Assembly: GCF_003060865.1 (NCBI RefSeq)
Contig: NZ_CP028918.1
Span: 1,972,001 to 2,036,000, forward strand
DNA length: 64,000 bases
Source of the DNA: Gemmobacter aquarius
GTDB taxonomy: Bacteria > Pseudomonadota > Alphaproteobacteria > Rhodobacterales > Rhodobacteraceae
Direction of reading: 5' to 3'
Part shown: piece after piece, positions 1 through 9,312 of the stretch
How positions within the stretch are numbered: the stretch's first letter is position 1
Layout of the letters: each line of letters starts with the position of its first letter
Position numbers and translations under genes: made by a program
The notes under the pieces: model-generated
Databases searched by the model: none
The model's input: only the letters and a program-made list of their open reading frames with translations
Told to the model about the DNA's origin: nothing

Positions 1-44
1 CCGCGCGGAACAGGTTTCCTGACGCTTGGCGCAACTTGCCCGTA

Positions 45-65
45 GGGTGGGTCATTGACCCACCC
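45..65. repeat. REP-like palindrome 3' of pyrH
   Basis: GGGTGGGTCA (45-54), one T, then TGACCCACCC (56-65) form a perfect 10-bp inverted repeat just beyond the pyrH stop. It is preceded by GTA, as in GTAGGGTGGG-type palindromes that recur in many bacterial genomes. No T-run follows on either strand, so it is more likely an mRNA 3'-end stabiliser or REP-like element than an intrinsic terminator. Nothing else is visible in bases 1-73. Confidence 0.55.
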
Positions 66-73
66 ACCCCGCT

Positions 74-808
74 TTAGCCCTGCACACGGGTATAGGTGCC
101 CTCGCCGCGCAGGATGCCGCGAAAACCGCCGGGTTCGTCGAGCGAGAAGACGATGATGGGCAGGCTGTTGTCACGCGCCAGCGCGATGGCCGAGGCATCC
201 ATGACGCCGAGGTGCTTGGCAAGGCATTCGTCGTAGCTGACGGTGTCGTAGCGCTTGGCGTCGGTGAATTTCTTGGGGTCTTTATCATAGACACCGTCGA
301 CCTTGGTGCCCTTGAAGATCGCCTGACAGGCCATTTCGTTGGCGCGCAGGGTGGCAGCGGTGTCGGTGGTGAAATAGGGGTTGCCGGTGCCTGCGGCAAA
401 GATCACCACGCGCTTCTTTTCCAGGTGGCGCACGGCGCGGCGGCGGATGTAGGGCTCGCAGACCTGATCCATCGGGATGGCGCTGATGACACGGGTAAAG
501 ACGCCAAGGCCTTCGAGTGCGGATTGCATGGCCAGAGCGTTCATTACGGTGGCGAGCATGCCCATGTAATCGGCGGTGGTCCGCTCCATCCCCTGCGCCG
601 AGCCTGCGAGACCGCGGAAGATGTTGCCGCCGCCGATCACCATGCAGATCTCGACGCCCATTTCCTGCACCGATTTCACTTCGGAGGCGATGCGCTGCAC
701 GGTCGGGGGGTGCAGGCCGAAACCTTGGTCACCCATAAGCGCCTCGCCCGATATCTTGAGCATGACGCGGCTGTATTTGGCCGATGGCTCAAGGACCGGT
801 TTCGACAT
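74..808 (-). CDS. pyrH: UMP kinase PyrH
   Basis: Cytosolic, hexameric amino-acid-kinase-family enzyme that phosphorylates UMP to UDP with ATP in pyrimidine nucleotide synthesis. The 244-residue product has the family length. KISGEAL (about 18-24), the glycine loop GGGNIFRG (about 59-66), [13 protein letters not shown] and the C-terminal DGVYDKDP segment are all visible. The frame stays open upstream to 970, but homologues begin near MSKPVLEPS, so the ATG at 808 was chosen; the extra 54 codons are unlike the family. In proteobacteria pyrH is normally followed by frr, which would lie beyond the left edge. miaA is divergent, 182 bp away. Confidence 0.96.
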   Translation of the reverse strand: MSKPVLEPSAKYSRVMLKISGEALMGDQGFGLHPPTVQRIASEVKSVQEMGVEICMVIGGGNIFRGLAGSAQGMERTTADYMGMLATVMNALAMQSALEGLGVFTRVISAIPMDQVCEPYIRRRAVRHLEKKRVVIFAAGTGNPYFTTDTAATLRANEMACQAIFKGTKVDGVYDKDPKKFTDAKRYDTVSYDECLAKHLGVMDASAIALARDNSLPIIVFSLDEPGGFRGILRGEGTYTRVQG

Positions 809-990
809 GGGAGACCCCGCTTTATGCAATATGGTTTGACTGGGCCGCAAAATGTATGAAAACGCGGGCGGGTTCAACCTGTGAACGGCGGTTCGGTGGC
901 AAAGACCGGGGAGGCCGCGTGCCCTCCCCGGACCCCACCCTTGGACAAGCACCTGCTGAATTCGGGGCAAGACGAAAGGGGCGCGAGGGT

Positions 991-1860
991 TTGATACCGA
1001 TCGAGAGCATATCGCGGGAAGCCCCCGTGCTGGTCGCGGGGCCGACGGCGAGCGGCAAGTCGGCGCTGGCGCTGGAGCTTGCGGCGCGGGACGGGCGGGT
1101 CGTGGTCAATGCCGATGCCTTGCAGGTCTATGGCTGTTGGCGGGTGCTGACGGCGCGGCCGCCGGTCGAAGACGAGACGGCGGTGCCGCATGCGCTTTAC
1201 GGCCATGTGGGGCGGGCCCAGCCTTATTCCGTGGGACATTGGCTGCGCGAGGTGGCGGGGCTGCTTGATCGGCCCGTCGTGATCGTGGGCGGGACGGGAC
1301 TTTATTTTTCGGCCCTTACAGAAGGTCTGGCCGACATTCCGCCAGTGCCTGCGACAGTTCGGGCCGAGGCTGACGAAAGGCGCAAGGCCGAGGGGTTCGC
1401 TGCCCTGCGCGACGAGCTCGATGCTGCGACGGCGGGGCGGATCGACCTGTTGAACCCTGCGCGGGTGCAGCGGGCCTGGGAGGTGTTGCGCGCCACGGGG
1501 CGCGGGCTTGCCGCCTGGCAGGAGGGTACCGCGCCGCCGCTGATGCCGCTGTCGCGTGTCGAGGCGCTGGTGCTGCGGCCCGAAGTCGATTGGCTGAACG
1601 CGCGCATCGACCGCCGGTTCGATGCGATGATCGCGACGGGCGCTTTGGACGAGGTTGCGGCAGAGCGGATGTTCTGGAAACCCTCGGAGCCCTATGCCCG
1701 CGCCATCGGGGCGCCGGAAATGATGGCCTTTCTGCAAGGAAATATGGCGTTGGAAGACGCCGTGGCTGCGGCCAAGATCGCCTCGCGGCAATATGCCAAG
1801 CGGCAGCGCACCTGGTTCCGGTCGCGGATGGGGTCTTGGCGGACTGTTGATTTGCCATGA
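991..1860 (+). CDS. miaA: tRNA dimethylallyltransferase MiaA
   Basis: Transfers a dimethylallyl group from DMAPP to N6 of A37 in tRNAs that read UNN codons. The P-loop GPTASGKS lies near residues 17-24, followed by NADALQVY (usually NADSMQVY). The tail [16 protein letters not shown] is a typical MiaA substrate-binding segment. The open frame begins at 784, but the first 69 codons overlap the pyrH leader and do not resemble the family. The TTG at 991, just after GAGGG, gives 289 residues, close to the usual length. The start is therefore inferred and less certain than the identity. An AraC-family gene follows after 138 bp. Confidence 0.9.
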   Translation: MIPIESISREAPVLVAGPTASGKSALALELAARDGRVVVNADALQVYGCWRVLTARPPVEDETAVPHALYGHVGRAQPYSVGHWLREVAGLLDRPVVIVGGTGLYFSALTEGLADIPPVPATVRAEADERRKAEGFAALRDELDAATAGRIDLLNPARVQRAWEVLRATGRGLAAWQEGTAPPLMPLSRVEALVLRPEVDWLNARIDRRFDAMIATGALDEVAAERMFWKPSEPYARAIGAPEMMAFLQGNMALEDAVAAAKIASRQYAKRQRTWFRSRMGSWRTVDLP

Positions 1861-1990
1861 CTGCACATCTGGCCTGACCTCGCATCTTGCACGATTTTCC
1901 GCCGTGCCGCTTTGGCCAGTTCCGACGATCCCGCGTGCATTGCTGCGCTGCATTTTCCGCTTGGGTTGTGTCGCGCCACGTGATTAAAAT

Positions 1991-2003
1991 TCGCTAACAT
2001 GAC
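1991..2003 (+). promoter_or_regulatory. TCGCTAACRTGAC motif, copy 1 (araC)
   Basis: TCGCTAACATGAC overlaps the first possible start codon of the AraC-family gene (ATG at 1999). A near-identical TCGCTAACGTGAC occurs at 2875-2887, upstream of the ABC transporter operon that the regulator flanks. Two copies at exactly the places expected for autoregulation and target control suggest the regulator's binding site. This is inference; no other strong signal was seen in 1861-1990. Confidence 0.4.
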
Positions 2004-2838
2004 GGGGCAGCCTTTTGCGATGACGCGCAGTATCGACACCGAAATTCCCGCCTCCCTCCCGTCGGAGCCGAGGCTGGTGGCCATTCCCCGGCTGGCGGCC
2101 GGCGGGCGCTGGCGGGTCGAGGCGATGCGATCGGTATCGGAACCGCTGTTGCTGTGGTTCACCAAGGGTCAGGGCCGGATCACAATTGCCGGATCGACGC
2201 GCGGCTATACTGCGAACAACGCGATCTTCATTCCGGCAGGGGTCATGCACGGCTTCGAGGTCGGCCCGCAAGTCTTTGGCACAGCCGTGTTTTTCGGGCG
2301 CGGGGGTGGCATTCCCCTGCCCGCCACCCCGCACTTGCTGCGGATCAGGGAAGTTCACGCCCAGCAAGAGTTGAACGTGTTGATCGACACCGTCCTGCGC
2401 GAGATCAATTCCGGCCAGCCGGCCCATGAACGGGCGGCAAAGCTGCATCTGGGGTTGCTCGGCGTCTGGCTGGAACGGCAGGTGGCAAAGGCCGCACCCG
2501 AACAGACCAAGCCCGACGCCGCCAAGCGGCTGGTGTCGCGCTACACCGCCCTTCTCGAGCGCGAATTCCGTAGCGGATCGGGCGTGGGCGACATGGCGGC
2601 GGCACTGGGTGTTACGGCCACGCATCTGACGCGCTGCTGCCGGATCGCCTGCGGACGCTCTGCCATCGATCTGTTGCAGGATCGCCGAATCTTCGAGGCG
2701 CGACGTCTGCTTGCCGAGACGAAGATGCCCGTCGGCGCGATCGGCGAAAGTCTCGGCTTTACATCGGCGGCCTATTTCACCCGCGCCTTCCAGCATCTGA
2801 CCGGAAAATCCCCAAGCGCCTTTCGCCGCGCAGGGTGA
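1999..2838 (+). CDS. AraC-family transcriptional regulator
   Basis: A 279-residue regulator with an N-terminal cupin-like sensing domain (about 20-150, including IFIPAGVMHGFE) and a C-terminal double helix-turn-helix (about 180-278). The second helix-turn-helix carries the AraC signature IGESLGFTSAAYFTRAFQHLTGKSPSAFR. It lies 231 bp upstream of, and co-directional with, a family-5 ABC transporter operon, so it probably controls that operon in response to the imported solute. Start choice is uncertain: neither ATG 1999 nor ATG 2020 has a good Shine-Dalgarno sequence, and a putative operator overlaps 1999. The ligand cannot be read from sequence. Confidence 0.88.
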   Translation: MTGQPFAMTRSIDTEIPASLPSEPRLVAIPRLAAGGRWRVEAMRSVSEPLLLWFTKGQGRITIAGSTRGYTANNAIFIPAGVMHGFEVGPQVFGTAVFFGRGGGIPLPATPHLLRIREVHAQQELNVLIDTVLREINSGQPAHERAAKLHLGLLGVWLERQVAKAAPEQTKPDAAKRLVSRYTALLEREFRSGSGVGDMAAALGVTATHLTRCCRIACGRSAIDLLQDRRIFEARRLLAETKMPVGAIGESLGFTSAAYFTRAFQHLTGKSPSAFRRAG

Positions 2839-2874
2839 TCAGCGCTGTCAATGTGATATTCGCGCCCGAACCTG

Positions 2875-2887
2875 TCGCTAACGTGAC
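2875..2887 (+). promoter_or_regulatory. TCGCTAACRTGAC motif, copy 2 (ABC operon)
   Basis: TCGCTAACGTGAC ends 21 bp before a possible -35 box (TTGACG, 2909). A weaker copy of its right half, CAATGTGATAT (2849-2859), sits 30 bp upstream of TAACGTGACAT (2879-2889), on the same DNA face. Direct-repeat half-sites just upstream of -35 are the usual layout for AraC-type activators. The motif matches the copy at the araC start (1991-2003). Confidence 0.45.
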
Positions 2888-2908
2888 ATGAAGGGGCGAA
2901 ACCAAGCG

Positions 2909-2937
2909 TTGACGGACGCGGGAAAAAGATGCGCTAT
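2909..2937 (+). promoter_or_regulatory. Candidate promoter of the ABC transporter operon
   Basis: TTGACG (2909-2914) is separated by 17 bp from CGCTAT (2932-2937). The -35 is good and the -10 poor, as expected for an activator-dependent sigma70-type promoter. The resulting leader to the start codon at 3070 would be about 125 nt. Low confidence. Confidence 0.3.
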
Positions 2938-3069
2938 GGGGGCTGCGAGGTTCGTTCCTGACTGGCACACGCCCGCCTTTGGCCTACCATTCCGGCCGAC
3001 GGCGCGCGTTCAACCGCAGGGCGAAACCGCCACAACAAAAATAAGCCATTGCCTGACAGGGAGATCCAG

Positions 3070-4716
3070 ATGCTAGACAATACCACCGGGGCCAAGGTCC
3101 ATCCGGCGGCACGGATGTATGCCGAAGAAACCCGCGCCGGACAGATGTCGCGCCGCGAATTCCTCGCCCGCAGCACCGCGCTGGGCGTTTCTGCCGCTGC
3201 GGCCTATGGCCTTTTGGGCCTGCCCGCTCCGGTCATGGCGCAAGACACGCCTGCCATGGGCGGCACGCTGCGCATGTCGATGGAGATCAAGGCGCTGAAA
3301 GACCCGCGCACCGCCGACTGGTCGCAGCTTGGCAACATCACCCGCGGCTGGCTGGAATATCTGACCGAATACAACAACGACGGCTCGATCCGCGGCATGC
3401 TGCTCGACTCGTGGGAAGCCAATGCCGACGCCACCGAATACACGCTGAAAGTGCGTCCGGGCGTCAAGTGGAGCAATGGCGACGACTTCACCGCCGATGA
3501 CGTGGCCAACAACCTGACCCGCTGGTGCGATGGCAACGTCGAAGGCAACTCGATGGCCGGTCGCTGCACCGCGCTGATGAATGCCGAAGCCAAGACCGCC
3601 GCCGAAGGCGCGATCACAGTTGTCGATCCGCTGACCGTCAAGCTGAAGCTGAACGGGCCGGACATCACCCTGATCGCCGGCTTTGCCGATTATCCGGCTG
3701 GCGTGGTCCACAAATCCTATGACAATGGCGATCCGACCACCTCGCCCGGCACCGGCCCGTACAAGCCCGAAGTCGTCGAAGTGGGCGTCAAGGCTACTCT
3801 GGTCAAATCCGATCAGCCGTGGTGGGGCACCGCAGTCTATGGCGGCCCCTACCTCGACCGGATCGAGTATATCGACCTCGGCACCGATCCGTCGGCGGAA
3901 GTCAACGCCGCAGCTTCGGGCGAACTCGATGCGACCTATCAGTCGACCGGCGAGTTCATCGAGCAGTTCGATGCGTTGGGCTGGACCAAGTCGGAAGCCG
4001 TGACGGCTGCGACGCTGGCCGTGCGCTTCAACCAGATGGCCGAAGAGTACAAGGACGTGAACGTCCGCACCGGTCTGGTGCAGTGCGTCGACAACAAGGT
4101 CGTGCTGGAACTCGGCTACTCGAACCTCGGCACCGTGGCCGAAAACCACCACGTCTGCCCGATCCATCCGGAATATTTCGCCCTGCCCCCGCTGACCGTC
4201 GATCCGGCGGCTGGCGCGCAGAAGGTGAAAGACGCCGGCAAGGGCGACTTCGAGTTCGAGCTGATCTCGCTCGACGACAGCTGGCAGGCTGCGACCTGTG
4301 ATGCCGTCGCCGCCCAGATCCGCGATGCGGGCCTGAAGATCAAGCGCACGGTCCTGCCGGGATCGACCTTCTGGAACGACTGGCTGAAATACCCGTTCTC
4401 GGCAACCGAATGGAACATGCGTCCGCTCGGCGTGCAGATCCTCGCGCTGGCCTACCGTTCGGGCGAAGCATGGAACGAAGCGGCCTTCTCGAACGCCGAA
4501 TTCGACGAGAATCTGGCCAAGGCGCTGTCGATCTCGGACGCCAAGGAGCGTTCCGCGGTCATGAAGCGTCTGGAAGAGATCATGCAAGAGCAGGGCGTCA
4601 TGGTTCAGCCCTACTGGCGCTCGATCTACCGCCACTTCGACCCGCGGGTGAAGGGTGCCGACATGCACGCCACCTTCGAGCATCACCACTACAAGTGGTC
4701 GATCGCTGCGGCCTAA
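3070..4716 (+). CDS. ABC transporter substrate-binding protein, family 5
   Basis: Periplasmic binding protein of the peptide/nickel (DppA/OppA, SBP_bac_5) family, 548 residues. It carries a twin-arginine signal: SRREFL at about 27-32, a hydrophobic stretch, then VMAQ with likely cleavage near residue 57. Export by Tat implies folding in the cytoplasm. The ATG at 3070 follows GGGAG with good spacing; an in-frame TTG seven codons earlier is less likely. It is the first gene of an importer operon with two permeases and a fused ATPase. The solute is unknown; family members bind oligopeptides, but also opines, sugars, metal chelates and other small solutes. Confidence 0.92.
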   Translation: MLDNTTGAKVHPAARMYAEETRAGQMSRREFLARSTALGVSAAAAYGLLGLPAPVMAQDTPAMGGTLRMSMEIKALKDPRTADWSQLGNITRGWLEYLTEYNNDGSIRGMLLDSWEANADATEYTLKVRPGVKWSNGDDFTADDVANNLTRWCDGNVEGNSMAGRCTALMNAEAKTAAEGAITVVDPLTVKLKLNGPDITLIAGFADYPAGVVHKSYDNGDPTTSPGTGPYKPEVVEVGVKATLVKSDQPWWGTAVYGGPYLDRIEYIDLGTDPSAEVNAAASGELDATYQSTGEFIEQFDALGWTKSEAVTAATLAVRFNQMAEEYKDVNVRTGLVQCVDNKVVLELGYSNLGTVAENHHVCPIHPEYFALPPLTVDPAAGAQKVKDAGKGDFEFELISLDDSWQAATCDAVAAQIRDAGLKIKRTVLPGSTFWNDWLKYPFSATEWNMRPLGVQILALAYRSGEAWNEAAFSNAEFDENLAKALSISDAKERSAVMKRLEEIMQEQGVMVQPYWRSIYRHFDPRVKGADMHATFEHHHYKWSIAAA

Positions 4717-4724
4717 GCCTGTGA

Positions 4725-4754
4725 TGCGGCGCCGGGGGGATCCCCTGCGCCGCA
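4725..4754 (+). terminator. Hairpin between binding-protein and permease genes
   Basis: TGCGGCGC (4725-4732) pairs with GCGCCGCA (4747-4754), with an inner GGGG/CCCC extension. No T-run follows. Such hairpins after the binding-protein gene usually protect its mRNA 3' end or cause partial termination, so that the binding protein outnumbers the membrane components. The rest of 4755-4866 shows only the Shine-Dalgarno sequence AAGGA of the next gene. Confidence 0.6.
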
Positions 4755-4866
4755 CCTTCTCTGGCCGGTGGTGCGCCCGTATGGCGCGGACCGGTCGGAT
4801 CCCATTTGAAATACCGCACCAAAGTGCCTGACACCCAGTGCCTGTCCCCTCGGGAAAGGATGAGCC

Positions 4867-5952
4867 ATGCTCTTCTTCGTCCTGCGCCGCCTTGGCGTGA
4901 TGCTGCTGACTGCCTTTGCCCTGACGTTCATCGTGTTTTACATGACGAACCTGCCGCCGAACCTTGAAAAGCTTGCGAAATCGGAAGCATCGGTCCGGAT
5001 GGAAGATGACGCGGTGACAAGCTGGCTGGAACGCAACGGCCATAGCGGGCCGGTGCTTATGCGCTATGCGCAATGGATCGGCGTGGCGCCGGGCTGGACG
5101 CGGACGGAAGACGACGGAACGTTCCACGGCCGCTGCGTCAAGCGTGGCGTGGCGCAGGAAGACACGCCGAAGTATTGCGGGGTCTTGCAGGGCGACTGGG
5201 GTTTCTCGACCGTCTTCAAGCAGCCGGTGTCGGAAGTTCTGGGCAGATCGCTCGGCGCGACGGGCTGGCTGATGCTTTGGGTGATGATCGTGATGGTCCC
5301 CACATCCTTGCTGCTCGGCGTGCTGTCGGGGATGCGCGAAGGCTCGCGCACCGACCGTGTGCTGTCGACCTTTGCCATCGCCACCACGGCGACGCCGGAA
5401 TATGTCTCGGGGGTCATCCTCATCGCGGTTCTGGCATCGGCGACGGCGGGCGTGTCACCGATCCTTGCCGACTGGGGCTGGATTTCCGGCAAGACGCTGT
5501 TTCCCGGGACCGCGACCAGCGCGATGGACAATATCACCTTCTGGAACTTTGCCCTGCCGGTCGCCACGATCGCGCTTTACGGCATCGGCTACATCGCCCG
5601 CATGACGCGGGCTTCGATGACAGAGGTGATGACCCAGCAATATATCCGCACTGCGCGGCTCAAGGGCGTGTCCTTCAGACAGGTCGTCATGCGCCATGCG
5701 CTCAGGAACGCGCTGATCGCGCCGTTTACGGTCATCATGCTGCAATTCCCGTGGCTTCTGAACGGGGTGGTGATTTCAGAAACATTGTTCAATTACAAAG
5801 GCTTCGGCTGGACTTTGGTGCAAGCCGCAGGCAATAACGACATCAACACCCTTCTGGGGTGTTCGGTCGTCGCCGTCTTCGTCGTTCTGGTGACCCAGCT
5901 GATATCCGACATCGGCTATGTCTTCCTCAACCCGCGCATCCGACTGGCCTGA
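4867..5952 (+). CDS. ABC transporter permease, DppB/OppB-like
   Basis: Inner-membrane subunit with BPD_transp_1 fold, 361 residues. After the first membrane segment (about 8-28) comes a periplasmic stretch of about 100 residues containing two cysteines in a GRCVKRG...KYCGVLQGDWG context. The remaining helices follow, with the cytoplasmic EAA-type coupling loop around YIRTARLKGVSFRQVVMRHA. The C-terminus LNPRIRLA is typical of DppB-like permeases (YAxLDPRIR). The family is usually about 310-340 residues, so the periplasmic loop is enlarged. AAGGA precedes the ATG. It pairs with the next gene to form the transmembrane channel. Confidence 0.93.
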   Translation: MLFFVLRRLGVMLLTAFALTFIVFYMTNLPPNLEKLAKSEASVRMEDDAVTSWLERNGHSGPVLMRYAQWIGVAPGWTRTEDDGTFHGRCVKRGVAQEDTPKYCGVLQGDWGFSTVFKQPVSEVLGRSLGATGWLMLWVMIVMVPTSLLLGVLSGMREGSRTDRVLSTFAIATTATPEYVSGVILIAVLASATAGVSPILADWGWISGKTLFPGTATSAMDNITFWNFALPVATIALYGIGYIARMTRASMTEVMTQQYIRTARLKGVSFRQVVMRHALRNALIAPFTVIMLQFPWLLNGVVISETLFNYKGFGWTLVQAAGNNDINTLLGCSVVAVFVVLVTQLISDIGYVFLNPRIRLA

Positions 5953-5959
5953 GGGGGGA

Positions 5960-7123
5960 ATGACCATGCAGGACGCACTTTCTTGGGGGCAGATCATCCT
6001 TGGCATCGCAGCGCGGCTGGTGCCGGTCTGGATCGGGCTGATCGCGGTCTTCGCCCTTTCCTTTACCTTTAAGCGCCGCCTCGGCCTTTACGGTCGCATC
6101 TTCGACAGCCCGGTGGGGATGATCGGTTTCGCGATGGTGATGTTCTGGGTCTTCGTGGCCTGCTTCGCAGACATCATCATCACGCATGATCCGCTGGTGC
6201 AGTTGTCGGGCATGAAGAACATCGTGCCCGGCAGCCCGGTCAAGGGTATGGAGGGCGCCTATTACCTGCTCGGCGGCGACCATCTGGCGCGTGACGTGTT
6301 CAGCCGCGTGATCATGGGCGCGCGCGAGGTGCTGAAGATCGCACCCGCCGCGACCGTGGTGGCCTTCATGGTAGGCATCACGCTCGGCCTGCCTGCGGGT
6401 TATATCGGTGGCAAGCTCGACACGGCGATCAGCTTCGGCTCGAACCTCGTGCTGGCCTTTCCGGTGATCCTGCTGTTCTACCTGCTCGTCACGCCGGAAA
6501 TCCGTGACACGGGGATACCGATCGTGCTCGCCGCGATCCTGTTCATCTTTCCGGTCATCTTCCTGACCATCCTGTTCAACTCGCGCTTCTTCACCAACCC
6601 CAAGCAGCGCAACATCTATGTCGGCGTGGTGCTGGTGATCGGGCTTTGGGCCTATTCAGGCCTTGCTTTCAATGCCGATCCGCTTGGTGTGTGGTCGATG
6701 GACCCGAACGTGCTGAACGTCTTTGTTTCGGTTGTCTTCGTCAATTCGCCCGGCGTGTTCCGCATCGTGCGCGGCATGGTGATGGACATCAAGACGCGCG
6801 ACTACGTGGCAGCGGGCCAGACCCGTGGCGAGGGGCCGTGGTATATCATGCTGTGGGAAATCCTGCCCAACGCACGCGGTCCGCTGATCGTCGATTTCTG
6901 CCTGCGGATCGGCTACACCACCATCCTTCTCGGGACGCTCGGCTTCTTCGGTCTCGGCGTCAGCCCCGAAAGCCCCGACTGGGGGTCGACCATCAACTAC
7001 GGCCGCCGCCTTCTGGCCATCGCACCGCATCCGGCGGTTGTCCCCGCGCTTGCCCTGATGAGCCTCGTCCTCGGTCTGAACCTCTTGGCCGACGGTTTGC
7101 GCGAAGAAAGCATGAAAGACTGA
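5960..7123 (+). CDS. ABC transporter permease, DppC/OppC-like
   Basis: Second channel subunit, about 387 residues, against about 280-310 in canonical DppC. The core with the EAA-type segment (about TRDYVAAGQTRGEGPWYIM) and the C-terminal GLGVSPESPDWGSTI is intact. An extra hydrophobic region sits between the second and third core helices (roughly residues 165-255) and probably adds two membrane segments. The start is ATG 5960 or ATG 5966; GAGGGGGG ends two or eight bases before them, which favours 5966 on spacing. It begins seven bases after the preceding permease stop, so translation is likely coupled. Confidence 0.9.
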   Translation: MTMQDALSWGQIILGIAARLVPVWIGLIAVFALSFTFKRRLGLYGRIFDSPVGMIGFAMVMFWVFVACFADIIITHDPLVQLSGMKNIVPGSPVKGMEGAYYLLGGDHLARDVFSRVIMGAREVLKIAPAATVVAFMVGITLGLPAGYIGGKLDTAISFGSNLVLAFPVILLFYLLVTPEIRDTGIPIVLAAILFIFPVIFLTILFNSRFFTNPKQRNIYVGVVLVIGLWAYSGLAFNADPLGVWSMDPNVLNVFVSVVFVNSPGVFRIVRGMVMDIKTRDYVAAGQTRGEGPWYIMLWEILPNARGPLIVDFCLRIGYTTILLGTLGFFGLGVSPESPDWGSTINYGRRLLAIAPHPAVVPALALMSLVLGLNLLADGLREESMKD

Positions 7124-7141
7124 TGCGCCGCACGTCGCCCC

Positions 7142-7200
7142 GCATTTTCTGTCCTTAAATATCCCACGGGGGTGCGGGGGTGTGAAACCCCCGCTCCCGC
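7142..7200 (+). repeat. AAATATCC/CGGGGG intergenic element, copy 1
   Basis: ATTTTCTG, then AAATATCCCACGGGGG (7157-7172), then a hairpin GCGGGGG (7174-7180)/CCCCCGC (7188-7194). The same arrangement recurs at 19127, 24682, 57914 and, in variant form, at 16043, 41118, 41291, 48563 and 55363. Here it fills the gap between permease and ATPase genes inside one operon. Confidence 0.7.
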
Positions 7201-7224
7201 ACCCACCACCCGCGCGAGGCTGCC

Positions 7225-9312
7225 ATGTCTGACATCACCTGGGACCCGTCCAAACCCATTCTCGAGATCGAGAACCTGTCGATCAGCTTCTTCACGCGCC
7301 TGCGCGAGATACCGGCCGTGATGGATTTTTCCTGCACGGTGATGGCGGGCGAGGCGATGGGGCTTGTGGGTGAATCGGGCTGCGGCAAGTCGACCGTGGC
7401 ACTGGCGGTGATGCGCGACCTTGGCAAAAACGGCAAGATCGTGGGCGGCTCGATCAAGTTCAAGGGCCGTGACCTGACCCATATGACCGAGGAAGAGCTG
7501 CGCCACATCCGCGGGTCGGAAATCGCGATGATCTATCAGGAACCGATGGCCTCGCTCAACCCGGCGATGAAGATCGGCGCGCAGCTTGCCGAAGTGCCGA
7601 TGATCCATCAGGGCATGGCGCAGGCCGAGGCGTGGAAGCTGGCGCGCCAGATCGTTGCCGATGTGCGCCTGCCCGACCCTGACCGTATCCTGAACAGCTA
7701 TCCGCACCAGCTTTCGGGCGGACAGCAGCAGCGCATCGTCATCGCCATGGCGCTGATGTCGAAGCCCGCGCTTCTGATCCTCGACGAACCCACCACCGCG
7801 CTCGACGTGACGGTGGAGGCGGGGGTGATCGATCTGGTCAAGGACCTTGGCCGCAAATACGGCACCTCGATGCTGTTCATCAGCCATAACCTTGGCCTTG
7901 TGCTCGATGTCTGCAACCGGCTCTGCGTGATGTATTCGGGCGAGGCGGTGGAAACCGGCAACGTCAAGGATGTCTTCGACCTGATGCGCCACCCCTATAC
8001 GCAGGCGCTGTTCCGGTCGATTCCGCTGCCGGGGGCGGACAAGAACTCGCGCCCCTTGGTGGCCATTCCGGGCAACTTTCCCCTGCCCCATGAACGGCCC
8101 AAAGGGTGCAATTTCGGCCCGCGCTGCGATTACTTCGTCGAGGGGCGCTGCAATGCGGGCGACATTCCGATGGTGGATGTGGCCGACAGCAACCGCCACG
8201 AAAGCCGCTGCATCAGGATCGACCAGATCGACTGGGACGCGCCGCTGAAAGCCGCCGTGCAGCACGAGAAAACGCCGGTCGGGCGTGTCGTGTTGAAGCT
8301 GGAGGATCTGAAAAAGTACTACTCGGTCTCGACCGGTGCCTTTGGCGGCGGGATGAAGAAGGTCGTCAAAGCCAACGAGACGCTCAGCTTCGAAGCGCAT
8401 GAGGGCGAGACGCTGGCCATCGTGGGCGAATCGGGCTGCGGCAAGTCGACCTTTGCCAAGGTCTTGATGGGGCTGGAAACCGCGACCAGCGGACAGATCA
8501 TGCTGTTTGACGAGAATATCCAGTCAACCCCGATCCAACAACGCAACACCGACACGATTTCGCAAGTGCAGATGGTGTTCCAGAACCCGTTCGACACATT
8601 GAACCCGTCGATGAACGTGGGCCGCCAGATCATCCGTGCGCTCGAGATCTTCAACCAGGGAACGTCGGACGAGGAACGCCGCGACCGGATGCTGGAGTTG
8701 CTCGATCTGGTCAAGCTGCCCCGCGCCTTTGCCGAACGGATGCCGCGCCAATTGTCGGGCGGGCAGAAGCAGCGCGTCGGCATCGCGCGGGCCTTTGCGG
8801 GCGGGGCCAAGGTGGTGGTGGCCGATGAACCGGTCTCGGCGCTCGATGTGTCGGTGCAGGCGGCGGTGACCGATCTGTTGATGGATATCCAGCGCAAGAA
8901 TGCGACGACGCTGCTGTTCATCAGCCATGACCTGTCGATCGTGCGTTACCTCGCAGACCGGGTCATGGTGATGTATCTGGGCCATGTGGTCGAAATGGGC
9001 AGCACGGATCAGGTGTTCCAGCCGCCCTATCACCCCTATACCGAGGCGCTTTTGTCGGCCGTTCCCATCGCCGACACCCGCGTGATCAAGCAGCGCATCG
9101 TGCTGGAAGGCGATATCCCATCGGCCATGAACCCGCCGCCCGGTTGCCCGTTCCAGACGCGCTGCCGCTGGAAGGGCAAGGTTGCGGGCAACCTGTGCGA
9201 GACCGAGATGCCGCCGGTGCGGATGCTGGAGGGCGCGCACCAGATCAAATGCCACCTGCCCGATGACGTGCTGGCAGCGATGGAGCCGGTGATCAAGATG
9301 GCGGCCGAGTGA
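7225..9312 (+). CDS. ABC transporter ATP-binding protein, fused DppD-DppF type
   Basis: A 695-residue cytosolic ATPase with two complete nucleotide-binding domains. Walker A GESGCGKST occurs at about 49-57 and again near 402-410; signatures LSGGQQQR (about 163) and LSGGQKQR (about 511); Walker B LLILDEPTTALD and VVVADEPVSALD. Each half ends with an oligopeptide/dipeptide-type C-terminal domain containing cysteines (GCNFGPRCDYF; GCPFQTRCRWKG), which in relatives can bind Fe-S. It powers the importer formed by the two preceding permeases. Fusion of the two ATPases into one chain is common in alphaproteobacterial family-5 systems. Confidence 0.94.
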   Translation: MSDITWDPSKPILEIENLSISFFTRLREIPAVMDFSCTVMAGEAMGLVGESGCGKSTVALAVMRDLGKNGKIVGGSIKFKGRDLTHMTEEELRHIRGSEIAMIYQEPMASLNPAMKIGAQLAEVPMIHQGMAQAEAWKLARQIVADVRLPDPDRILNSYPHQLSGGQQQRIVIAMALMSKPALLILDEPTTALDVTVEAGVIDLVKDLGRKYGTSMLFISHNLGLVLDVCNRLCVMYSGEAVETGNVKDVFDLMRHPYTQALFRSIPLPGADKNSRPLVAIPGNFPLPHERPKGCNFGPRCDYFVEGRCNAGDIPMVDVADSNRHESRCIRIDQIDWDAPLKAAVQHEKTPVGRVVLKLEDLKKYYSVSTGAFGGGMKKVVKANETLSFEAHEGETLAIVGESGCGKSTFAKVLMGLETATSGQIMLFDENIQSTPIQQRNTDTISQVQMVFQNPFDTLNPSMNVGRQIIRALEIFNQGTSDEERRDRMLELLDLVKLPRAFAERMPRQLSGGQKQRVGIARAFAGGAKVVVADEPVSALDVSVQAAVTDLLMDIQRKNATTLLFISHDLSIVRYLADRVMVMYLGHVVEMGSTDQVFQPPYHPYTEALLSAVPIADTRVIKQRIVLEGDIPSAMNPPPGCPFQTRCRWKGKVAGNLCETEMPPVRMLEGAHQIKCHLPDDVLAAMEPVIKMAAE

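Noticed and set aside
3073..5127. Very long open frame on the minus strand across the binding-protein gene (684 codons)
   Set aside because: A GC-rich shadow frame: the plus strand encodes an intact Tat-exported binding protein with family motifs, and the antisense translation has no recognisable domain.
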